64,000 nt of DNA from Cerioporus squamosus (taxonomy: Eukaryota; Basidiomycota; Agaricomycetes; Polyporales; Polyporaceae). A model generated the notes under the pieces. It worked only from the letters and a program-made list of their open reading frames with translations, was not told the DNA's origin and did no database searches. The stretch spans positions 62,001 through 126,000 of the forward strand of contig JABYQS010000040.1 of the NCBI GenBank assembly GCA_022592435.1, written 5' to 3'. Made by a program: the position numbers and the translations under genes. This document shows, in pieces, positions 54,973-64,000 of the stretch (positions are counted from its first letter, which is position 1; each line of letters opens with the position of its first letter).

Positions 54973-56811
54973 ATGTCTACTAGTACTCGTGGCCCGAAGC
55001 CTACTAGTATGAGCGACCCCGAAGTCGTTCAGAGCGATCCCGAACTCGTTCAGACTGCAATCGCGGTGCTGAACGCCTGTACCCAGAAGTCCCGCAAACA
55101 TCTCGAGACCAACATCCCCCGTCATGCTAAACTCCCGCAGTCATTCGGCCCTGGAACCCCTCTCCTGTATTGGCAGAAGCACTTCCTTGACGCGCTCGCT
55201 GCTCTTTGCGCCTATAAGCCCAAGTTGGATGTCTTCACATCAGCGTTTGCGGTGCTCCCGCATGCCGAGGGTAGCGAGGAACGCGACGAACGGACCAAGG
55301 TCGGGCGTAAGGGGAAGAAACCAGTAGCTCCTGATGCTCCGCAGCCCCAAGCTGAAACGCATTTGCTACTCTCCAGCAATCGGAGTATTCAGGACGTCTC
55401 GAACAACGATGTCGATACAGAGATCCGGAAGCTGTTGAACAATCTCCGAGAGATCTGGCAGGCGGCAAAGGGGCTGAAGGCTTCTGACGGAAGCCTCGAA
55501 CTCATGGACGAGAGGAAGGAATACAGGAAGCTGTGGGACGCAGAACAGGGCTTCATCAAGAACGCCTACATGTTCTGCTACCCCAAGCTCTTCCACCGTT
55601 TGAGGAAAGGCGGTCACTTCAAGACACTCCTCGATGCCTTGAGTGAACAACTGAACCAGAAGCGCACCGTACCAGTGCCGCTAGAGGACTCGGGGCTGTC
55701 CACGCTCACAGAGGACATACAGAATCTGTACGAACAAGGGTCTCAGGCGGCCAGTGCAGTCGGGGATGCCCGTGCTACTGTCCCAAGGAGGCGGAGCCGG
55801 CGTGCCACGCAGGCCCTTCCGGAAGTTCCTATTGGCCACGAACAAAGAGCATCACTCGACTTGGTCAAGCTCCATATGACCGCTCACTCTCTGTTGACTA
55901 AACTCAAAGACACTGACATGATGGGCTTTTTGGACGCATTCGGTTAGTACCTAATAACCTGCATGAGCTCACAGTCGCTGAGTGCCAGTTTTCCAGCATA
56001 TGCGGATTATGCTGAACTGCAGTGGTGTCCCCCGACGGCTTTGCGGCTCGTAGATAAGGCATGCGCCTTAGCCCGGTCTGTGAACAACCTGGCTTCTGCG
56101 GTAGCCTACCTCTCATCCGAAGGCCTCCTTTCTGACGATCACTTCTCTCCTACGTGGGTGTGCAGGGATGCCCCTGTGTCTGAGTTCAGAGTAATCCCGG
56201 ACGCGGCCGCGTTCCATGTTCGTTATAAGACGCTCGAGGACCCCCAAAAGCCGGAAATGACTTTGAAGAACTGGCAGGAGGTGATGGACTATGTTCGGGG
56301 ATATGCCCGGAGCAATAAGGCATTTGGATGGCCGTTGCCGAGGAATCCTGACCGTGCAGGGGTCTACAAGCACCAGTCTGGAGTTCATTGCGAAATCAAG
56401 ATCATCGTATACACGATTCAGAAGGGTCTTCGCCTGGACCCTTCATATGTCGGTGGTTCGAAGCTGTGTTGCGTGGCGTGCTACCTGTTTATACAGGCAT
56501 ACAACAAGGTGCACACTTCCGAGACAAAGCTTGAGCAGTCCGAGGATACGCCCATCTATGTGCTCGGTTGCCATCAGAACTGCTACGCCGCGTGGCGTGC
56601 GCCCAGTGAAGATTCAACTATGGCCGCTAAACTGGCACCTGTCTATTCGGAGATGGCGCAGCAGCTCTTTCTACTCATTGCGAACACCTGGAAGACGCGT
56701 GAATCTCAAGTATCTCACGAGCGGAAGTGGTCGGACAGCACAGCCGGGTCAGACACTAGAGCAGTTGGGCCCGCGCTCTCCGGAGAAGAAGTTCATACAG
56801 GCTCAGACTGA
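54973..56811 (+). CDS. OTT_1508-type deaminase-domain protein
   Basis: Exons 54973-55942 and 55997-56811 (54-nt intron gttagt to ttttccag, phase 1) give 594 residues. The two halves otherwise look like separate frames with TAG between them; the intron joins them in phase. The N-terminal half is helical with WQKHFLDALAALCAYKP, a conserved-looking start of this family. The catalytic part has HCE (His454, Glu456) and SKLCCVAC (Cys482, Cys485), the zinc-binding HxE and CxxC of cytidine-deaminase-fold enzymes, followed by the GCHQNCYAAW element typical of the fungal OTT_1508-like group. This family is described as related to bacterial polymorphic-toxin deaminases, with expansions in fungi; its targets are not known. 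TATA at 54844-54850. Confidence 0.85.
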
Positions 56812-58914
56812 GTGCGTAGTCTTCCACTGTATCCTCAATAAGCTCCGAGTCACTGATCACACGACTCGCTTTTCCAGGGAGCTCGGGACATGCCGCTTAG
56901 AGCAGGAGTGAAGGTTGTAAGATTACTGATGATGAAGTGAGCGTTCTCTCTCGTGTAACCGCGCGAGACGCAATGACTGACCCTATCCCAATCGGTGCAG
57001 TATATACCCCGACAAGGAGCATGATGACTGGGCCGAAGGATTGACGATGTATTTGTTGCGATCCCAGAATGAATATTTATGAATCGCGATTTGCCCTCGA
57101 GCCGTCCGTACACGCTCCATTGAGCCATATTCACACTGGAGGTGGCGTGTGCAAATACGTCCCGCTGCTCCCCAGGGAGCATCTCTGTACTGTCCGATAG
57201 AGCGTGCAGTCAGCATGTGGGACCGACGCCACTCGGACAGCCCAACCACGCATCGGGTTACTCGGATACGGTTAGCCTTGGCTGCTTTTATCGGGCTTAC
57301 AACAGACTGCCAGACTGTGAGCTGACTGGGACGCGTACAGTTCGAACTGAACAGTATCCGGATGTAGTATTCACTTCGTTCAGACGCTGTGAAACGCGCA
57401 GGAGGAAATAGGGCGACGGCAAGATGGAGTCGCTGCTTAACAGCAAACCAACGCGTCACTGAAGGGCGCTCGGGCTTCGTCAAACCAGACACGGTGTTTC
57501 AAAGTCCACCGAAGCAGGATAATACTTTGCGCATGCAACGAGAAGGACAGGAAATCAAAGTGCTTACCCGCGTGAGCCTCGAGCACGTCCGATCGCCAAC
57601 ACACTGCGAAACCTAAGTCTCGCGAAGTGAGATGACACGCCGCAATCCAACCTGATACATCGTGTGTGGGTGGCGAAGCCGACATGAGTGCACGAAGGGA
57701 GATGTCAGTAGTAGTTGGAGGAGGAGGAGGAGATGGCATCATAAAGAGGGTATATGCGATCGAAGCCGATAGCCTTGGATCCTAACAAGGGCAAACAACA
57801 CTACCGCCCAGTGCCACTGCCAACTACCCATGCGGCCGTCTCGCCCGACAACTGCTACTAGCTACCATATTGCTAGGCTGAACCATTCTCTGGCTTCCAC
57901 ATACTAGTCTGCACCAGATCTGCCTGATATCTTCTCCTCCAGTCCAGCCGCGTCCTCGCCACGTCATGACCCGCACGAGCCAACGACGTGCGTATCGCTC
58001 GGAGCTTGAGGGGATCTCTGGAGACTCTTCGGTACGTTTGCGCAACATTTAGGTGTGACCGAGGCTTATTCCAGAACAAGTGTCCAGGTCTGTTGAACTA
58101 TGGTTATGCTGTGTCAGCTCGGGTAACGGGAAATGAGGCGAACTGGTTGTCAAGACGGCTTTCACGAGGCACTGCAATCTGCGATGGATTCCCTTGCACG
58201 CTAGAAGACCGCTGACACCTTGCTAAACCCCGGATCACCCCCGTCCGTCTGACAGTCCAACATAGAGTGTCATCTTGGGCTAATCGTGCGAGGACCGTCG
58301 ACGTCTTCGATACACGACACGCGCCTCATCGGACAACCGCTTCTGGGGTCCTGTGCATTCTCGTGATTGTGTCGAGATGTACTCTTCCGGAGAGTGGTGA
58401 TGGAACACAAGGTACGCTGAGGCCAAACTCACTCGTTATCTCCATACGCTCAGGCAGGTTTGCACAGTGGAACTGTGAACACTGTCACTCATTATCGTGG
58501 CGGTGACCCATTGACTATCCAAGCTGTAGTTGCAGTAATACCTGCTTCAGTTCTCCCCCACTCCTGTCAATGTCCATTTGTTCCACAGCAGCTGCAAAGA
58601 TGATCGCCTCCGCGTTCCGACGATCTCGAGTCCAAAGGTGGCAACTTCACATGGTGAGTCAATACTCAAGTCTATGATAACAACGTCCAGATACCCACCT
58701 TCCCTCCGCCCAGGTGCACTTGTATATACGACGGAGAGATACAGCGCATCACCGTGCACGCCGTTCGTACAAGTAGAGAACCCGCCGGCTCAACTGTCCT
58801 TTCGCTCTACGTGCATTCAATGGCCGAGTTCCATATCCGCGAACGCGAGAACGATGTTCCGCACAACGGCCTTGTCTCCACCTTATTGCCGACATACACC
58901 GTACGTACCACCTT
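56812..58914. other. intergenic, nothing recognised
   Basis: Frames such as 57437-57742 (minus) and 58578-58916 (plus) show no domain. Confidence 0.35.
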
Positions 58915-59140
58915 GATTGCGACTCTCGTGTCCCGCTGATACACATCGCCAGTCGTAACTCGTATCTCGAGCCTACCCGCGCAGTCAGCTGGGAGCGAAG
59001 TCGTACTCGGATGCGGGTCCCAAGAGGTCCCAAGACATAGTCGGGACCGGATATCGCGGCACACCAGGCTAGAGACGAATCAGTGAGCTCTTCCCCATGC
59101 ATACACATTCGGCGCAATCTTACCGTGTTCTAGTTCGCCC
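58915..59140 (+). repeat. methyltransferase-upstream repeat, copy 1
   Basis: Shares GAGCTCTTCCCCATGC, GTGTTCTAGTTCGCCCGA, GATGCGGGTCCC and GGATATCGCG with copies 2 and 3. It precedes the methyltransferase pseudogene. Confidence 0.8.
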
Positions 59141-59199
59141 GACCGAGCGGAGTGGTGCACGGAAATCGAGTACTACCCTCGTCTGTTCGCATCGCGCTC

Positions 59200-59945
59200 A
59201 CCGCACCTCAATAGGCGCCGCCAACGTCGACATGGAGCGCGTCGATTGGCACGAGCGCTCTCCCACTCTCCACTATCCCTCTATTGACAGACGTACTACA
59301 ACGCCCCTCAGTGAACACTGAGAGAAGGAGCTAACGGAGACCCTCGCCTCCGATTTTGGCGTTGTCGCCCCATCGAAGCGCATTGTGGCGGCATGCGGGC
59401 AGCTCGGGCCATCTCGTGAACAAGCCTGGAGGATGCTCAAGCGGTAGGTGTCGCAGCACCTCTGTATCCTTCGTAGCCACTTCCGAGTGTTCTTCGTGCT
59501 GACACGTCATTGCGCGATAGGGCCAATCTGCGAAAGTGCATCCGTTTCCAAGGAGACTGCCACCGTCGTCGAGATCCTGCGGGAAGCCGGGGCTGAGGGT
59601 CTCCACGTGGATGAACTCCCTCAGTAGATCCTACTGTTGCACCCGCAGGCGAATCGTGCTGTGGGTGACAGATCACTCATGACGCCCGCTGATGCCATCG
59701 ACGTCAAAAATGCGCTCAAGACAAGCTCTGACCAGGGCGAAGCGAAGCTTGACAAGAAGTGGGTCGCACCCTTCAACCTCGCCTTCAACATGCAGCTCGG
59801 GTACCTCCCGTAGCTGGAGCAGTCCGGGAACGAGGCCCGTTTCCCCCGCTTCGGGCATGCTATGACAGGCACGCGGCAGAGGGAGCCGAAGAACTTCATC
59901 CTCGAAGGTGAGCGAGGCAGCCGGGTACGACGCCGGCCAGACTGC
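59200..59945 (+). pseudogene. O-methyltransferase pseudogene
   Basis: Decayed copy of exons 1, 2 and 5 of the intact gene at 61.5 kb. Recognisable pieces include RERSPNLDYPS-like DWHERSPTLHYPS, KRIVAACGQL, VVEILREAGAEGLHVDEL, KKWVAPFNLAFN, QLGYLP and NEARFPRFGHAMTGTRQ. It carries several stops (for example TAG where the intact gene has CAG or TGG). The region from the end of exon 2 through exons 3 and 4 into exon 5 is deleted, the junction lying at a short CTCACGCC-like direct repeat of the intact gene. It ends after the exon 5 donor; exons 6-9 are absent. Confidence 0.9.
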
Positions 59946-60719
59946 CACCATCGAAGCTGCGTTCAGACGACTCACAAGAGTCCGTCAGTTAATCAATCCA
60001 GTGATACTCTGATGCTCTGATCTTCGACCTCCTTCTCCCAGAGCCGAGACCTCTGCGCCGCCATGCTCGATGAATTCCCGACTGTCCGGTGCAGCTTCGC
60101 ACTTGCGACCAACGGCGGCTGTCGAGTCCTGCCAGGGGCAAGGTAACCAGCAATCCCAACGGCCGCGTCTGACCGACGTGCATCTCCTGGACTGCTCACC
60201 AGCACATATGTACGCCAAACGTTCGTCATAAACCTTGCTCCCATCGCCATTAGGTAACCTCCGCCGTTGAGACAGCACTCACCGTGTTGTTGGCCTCTCC
60301 AGCACCCGCCTGGCGGTACTGGTACTGGCCGACGTATTCACAACGTTGGCAACTTACAACTACGTCGCGTCGCATGGACAGGGGAGGTCATGAGTACTGG
60401 GCCTTGGGTATGGTACGTCTCTGTTCACTATCTTGTCGCTCGTATCCCGGCGGCTATGCCTGCTGGCCATGCGAACATCCTCCAGCCACTCGAGCTGTAC
60501 TCCAGGGGGCCAGCCGGAGTAGGATCTCTGGCCTAGTGGTAGCTCTCCTCTCCGCACTGTATGTTGATCATCGTCCGTCACAAACCCGTCTCTTCTGACA
60601 TTTAAGCAGGCTTTGCGCAAACGTGCCTCTGACCTCCGAATCGTCCTTCGGCTCAAACGGCCCTTTCGCCACCTCGCCAGACGCGCCCCTTACGTGCAGA
60701 CGCCTCGGCTACGAGCTCT
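59946..60719. other. spacer, nothing recognised
   Basis: No methyltransferase exons 6-9 and no other domain. Confidence 0.4.
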
Positions 60720-61045
60720 CGCGTCCCGCGTCCCGCTGATAACACATCGTCATCTTCTGGACTGTCCTCTCACTCCTGTACCATCACGAACCCTCATCTC
60801 AAGCCCGCCCGCGCTGTCAGCTGAGGCTTCGGAAGCATTCAGAACGCTAGCTGCTTGCAGATCAGATTGACGCCCTCTCCGAATTGGCAAGTCGTGCTCG
60901 AGTCGCTGTCGAGCGGTTCCCCGCGTACCAAGACATAGGGACACGATGTGTTGTGGCGCCAGGATAAACATAACTCGGTGAGCTCTTCCCCATGCTTACA
61001 CACGCGTCGGCGCAATTTATGTAACGATGTTCTAGTTCGTCCGAT
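60720..61045 (+). repeat. methyltransferase-upstream repeat, copy 2
   Basis: Contains CAAGACATAGG, GGCGCCAGGATAAACATA, GTGAGCTCTTCCCCATGC and GATGTTCTAGTTCGTCCGAT. No coding exon follows before copy 3. Confidence 0.75.
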
Positions 61046-61144
61046 GGTGCCCAGAGGTCCGCGAATATCGAGTATCCTCGTCTCTCCGCAATTGCAGAAC
61101 GCTCGTATCCCCGTGCTCTTGCGTCGAAACGCGCAACTTCGTCC

Positions 61145-61335
61145 TCACAGTGAGCTCAGGAGCTGTCGCAATGACTTCGGAATGACAAGTTGTACTCCAG
61201 TCGTTCGATGCGGGTCCCCAGACATAGCTGGGACAGGATATCGCGAGGCGCCAGGCTAAACATATCTCAGCGAGCTCTTCCCCATGCACCCGCACTCGGT
61301 GGAAGCTCACAGTGTTCTAGTTCGCCCGAGTGGGC
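61145..61335 (+). repeat. methyltransferase-upstream repeat, copy 3
   Basis: Contains GATGCGGGTCCCCAGACATA, GGATATCGCGAGGCGCCAGG, GCGAGCTCTTCCCCATGC and GTGTTCTAGTTCGCCCGAGT. Lies 170 nt before the intact methyltransferase ATG and probably includes its promoter. Confidence 0.8.
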
Positions 61336-61501
61336 TAAGCGGTTCGCGGAAGCAAAGCACGCTCGTCTGTTCTCCATCACGGCACATTCGTATGCCGTCA
61401 CTCGTATGTCGGCCGTCATCAATTCTTTACCCCAGCAGCAGAGATATAAGGAAGGCGTGCACAGTCCGGCGCGGGGTCACTGTCAGTCGTGTTCGCCCAA
61501 C

Positions 61502-63601
61502 ATGACTTTCGCCTCCCTTCGCGCCCTGCACGCCTTGATAGGCGCCGCCATCGACGACATGGAGCGTGTCTATCGCGAGCGCTCTCCCAACCTCGATTAT
61601 CCCTCCATCGACAAGCCGTACTACAAGGCTGCCGAGCACACAGCAGAGGAGGAGCTTGCAGAGACCCTCGCCTCCGAGGTTGACGTCGCCGCCGCATCGA
61701 AGCGCATCGTGGCGGCATGCGGGCAGCTGAGCCATACCGTGAACAAGCCCTGGTTCGGGCTGATGGAGGATGTTCAGGCGGTACGTCTCGCAGCGCCTCC
61801 TTCCTGTCCTTAGTGCCCACTTCTTATCGGGCGTGCTGACGCGCTGCACCTCGATAGGGCCAATTTGCGGAGTGCATTCGTTTCATGGAGACCGCCAACG
61901 TCGTCGAGATCCTGCGTGAAGCAGGTCCCGAGGGCCTACATGTCGACGAACTTCTGAAGCAGATCTTGACGTTGCGCCCGAAGACGAATCCTGCTGCAGG
62001 CGACGGACCCCTCACGCCAGCGCACCTGGGTCAGTGCCCTCCTATATGCGATGCAGCTGAGGTCAGTCGCTGATACCAGAGCAGGGCACATCTTGAGGCT
62101 GCTCGCGACTTCCCACTACTTGCGCGAAGTAAAGCCGAACGTCTTTGCGAACAACAGGGTGTCGTCGTACGTCGACAGCGGCAAGTCTGTCGCATATCTT
62201 CGCGAGTCGTGAGTTTTTTCCAATTGTCTGTCCGGATGGACTTAGATCGCTGACCACTGGACCTCTCTAGACCAGACAAGAAGTACACCGATACTGATGG
62301 TGTAGCAGCATTCGTCGCCTTGACGTACGTCCCGGCCCATCCACCTCCCGTCCTCTTCCGTTCAGTACTGAGACTATGCTCGCACCTGCAGGGGCGACGA
62401 AGCGATCAAGTTCTGCGCCTGCTTGACGGACTGGGCGCTCCCCGACCTCACGCCCACCGATGCCATCGACGTCAACTACGCGCTCAAGACGACCTCTGAC
62501 TCTGACCAGGGCGAAGCGAAGCCCGGCAAGAAGTGGGTCGCACCCTTCAATCTCGCCTTCAACACGCAGCTCGGGTATTTCCCGTGGCTGGAGCAGCCCG
62601 GGAACGAGGCCCGTTTCAACCGCTTCGGGCACGCTATGACTGGCACGCGGCAGTGGGAGACAAAGAATTTCATCCTCGAAGGTGAGCGAGATAGCCGGCG
62701 CACTGCGGAGGAGGAGGAGACGTATTGACTGACGTGGTCGACTTCGCAGGCTTCTCCTGGAAGGACCTGCCGGAGGGCTCGGTCTTGATCGACGTTGGCG
62801 GCGGCATTGGCGCTACTTCGATCATCGTGGCGGAGGCCCATCCGCACCTCCGCGTGGTCGTGGAGGACCGTGAGCAGGTCGTCTCTACTGCTGTCTCGGT
62901 ACGTCTCCTCATTGCGCGTTGCGATTGAACGGGCCATCGTCTCACCATACTGCACCTTGGACAGGCCTGGGGACCGCAGTACGCGCCACTCTTCGAGTCC
63001 GGACGCATGTCGTATCGTCCGCGCGACTTCTTCGCGTCGTGGGATCCGCTTACTCTCCCGGAAGGCAAGACCATCGACGCCCCCGCCGTCTTCATGGTCC
63101 GGCTCGTCCTCCACGACTGGGCCGATGACGACTCGCGAAAGTGAGTGCCACGCTCCACATTCCAGCCACGAATCAGAATGGTGCTCATCTGACTTACAAC
63201 CCACACCTTAAGGATCCTGAGTCGACTCCGTGCAGCTGCCAGTCCGGACACGAAGCTTCTGATCGGCGACATGCTTCTCCCCTACGCTTGCCACGACGAT
63301 GCGTCTCCGGAGTCGTCCTTCGCGCCCAAGGACTCGCCGCTCCTGCCCAACCTCGGAACGGGGAACATCCATGGCTATCTCATCGATATCATGGTGAGCG
63401 ACCTTCTTCATACACTTGATCGGTGCTCGTGGCTGCAAGGGAGCTGATATCGGACCCGTGTAGATGATGGGCATGTTCGACGCGCGGGAGAAGACGGTTG
63501 CCGAGATGTCCGCGTTGTTGTTGTCTGCTGGGTGGAAGGTCACGGAGATCAGGCGGACGCCCGGGAACCTGTGGGCGTACACGACTGCGGTTCCTGTTTG
63601 A
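61502..63601 (+). CDS. SAM-dependent O-methyltransferase (plant caffeate-OMT-like family)
   Basis: Nine exons (61502-61780, 61858-62029, 62085-62208, 62271-62324, 62392-62681, 62750-62898, 62965-63140, 63213-63393, 63464-63601) give 520 residues. Introns are 55-77 nt and all phases agree. The N-terminal dimerisation/winged-helix part includes VVEILREAGPEGLHVDEL and the RLLATSHYLREV helix. The SAM motif I is VLIDVGGGIGATS (Asp at about 321), followed by VVVEDREQVV. LVLHDWADDDSRKIL carries the catalytic-base His (about 406) of class II O-methyltransferases. The end has MMGMFDAREKTVAE and GWKVTEIRRTPGNLWAY. Such enzymes methylate hydroxyls of phenolic or polyketide metabolites; no biosynthetic cluster partners lie next to it. 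A decayed copy sits 2.3 kb upstream. Confidence 0.95.
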
Positions 63602-63764
63602 TTCTGGTATTCGTAGAGGAAGAAGGTGCGTCACCGATTGGCATGTGGCGAGCCAACTGTTACCGACTTTGCTCACTGTACGTTCAACAGTATCCCTATG
63701 TGTGCACTGTACTTCTAATTGGCTTTCACGTGTTGCGCGCATGCACTGCATGATATGAATTGGA

Positions 63765-64000
63765 TCAAGCTTCCCACACAGCTACATGTCGATACGCCTC
63801 GGTGTCGCGACTGCTAGTGAACGAAGCCAAGACGTCGTCTCGAGTCAACTGCACCTGCAGCTGCAGGTCCTCGCTTCCCAGCTCGTTGCTGAGGTCTTCA
63901 TCTTCCGTCTCAGAATCGCTGTCGTGGTCGCCGTCCACGACCACCGCTTCGCCACCTTCTCCCTCGACAGTATCGTCCGGAGCCTCTGCCTCTCCCTCTT
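63765..64000 (-). CDS. acidic C-terminus of a gene entering from the right (partial)
   Basis: On the minus strand the frame is open from the window edge to TGA at 63767-63765, about 78 residues. It is very acidic (VDGDHDSDSETEDED) and ends LASFTSSRDTEAYRHVAVWEA. Acidic tails also end the F-box genes at 29.3 and 37.3 kb, so an F-box protein is possible but not shown. The start lies outside the window. Confidence 0.6.
   Translation of the reverse strand, partial: EGEAEAPDDTVEGEGGEAVVVDGDHDSDSETEDEDLSNELGSEDLQLQVQLTRDDVLASFTSSRDTEAYRHVAVWEA

Noticed and set aside
55948..55962. Two separate genes at 54973-55947 and 55963-56811
   Set aside because: They are in the same frame, and a 54-nt intron with good donor and acceptor removes the TAG and joins them in phase, matching the expected long N-terminal region of such deaminases.
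1..64000. CRISPR arrays, operons, ribosome binding sites or prokaryotic elements
   Set aside because: The spliced genes and promoters show a eukaryotic nuclear sequence; no regularly spaced direct-repeat array was seen.

Overview
The window reads as a nuclear contig from a filamentous basidiomycete, most likely an Agaricomycete. Coding regions are GC-rich and broken by many short GT-AG introns (about 47-77 nt). There is an expansion of F-box/leucine-rich proteins, a DUF3605-type protein, fungal OTT_1508-type deaminases and a 353-residue fungal G-protein alpha subunit. Exon boundaries below were worked out by hand from splice sites and phase; no transcript or database was consulted.

Layout. 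0.7-2.0 kb: GPI-anchored CFEM protein (-). 2.8-4.7 kb: tRNA-dihydrouridine synthase (+) with one oversized intron. 6.5-8.15 kb: G alpha (+), followed by about 2 kb of pyrimidine-rich sequence without a recognisable gene. 10.3-12.0 kb: F-box protein (-). 13.1-15.2 kb: first divergent pair of small secreted Thr-rich proteins. 15.9-17.7 kb: F-box/LRR-like protein (+) with an in-frame stop near its end. 17.8-19.7 kb: mitochondrial hotdog thioesterase (-). 20.2-21.8 and 25.3-26.8 kb: two further divergent pairs of the Thr-rich family, clearly duplicates of each other including the shared promoter. 27.75 kb: a seventh gene with the same signal-peptide exon and core promoter. 28.6 kb: short C2H2 finger ORF (-). 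29.3-30.9 kb: decayed F-box gene (-). 32.2-32.9 kb: nitroreductase-like (+). 33.6-35.9 kb: multi-pass membrane protein (+). 36.1-37.0 kb: DUF3605-like (-). 37.3-39.1 kb: F-box (+). 39.3-39.8 kb: ACT-domain protein (+). 40.2-41.1 kb: Cys-rich putative zinc protein (+). 42.3-43.7 and 44.6-46.1 kb: two F-box genes (-). 46.1-52.4 kb: gene-poor repeat island with two inverted copies of a tRNA-derived SINE-like element, a perfect 47-nt palindrome and a widely spaced 57-bp inverted repeat. 52.4-53.8 kb (-) and 55.0-56.8 kb (+): two divergent genes, each with the HxE and CxxC signature of nucleic-acid/nucleotide deaminases. 58.9-63.6 kb: a decayed O-methyltransferase copy, three copies of its upstream region and one intact nine-exon O-methyltransferase. 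63.8-64.0 kb: acidic C-terminus of a gene running off the window (-).

Two systems stand out. The first is a two-gene module, present three times, in which two related classes of signal-peptide, Kex2-type (K/P)RQD, Thr/Ser-rich proteins are transcribed divergently from a shared promoter; one of the three modules is inverted. The second is the head-to-head deaminase pair next to a nest of repeats. What these genes do physiologically is inference.
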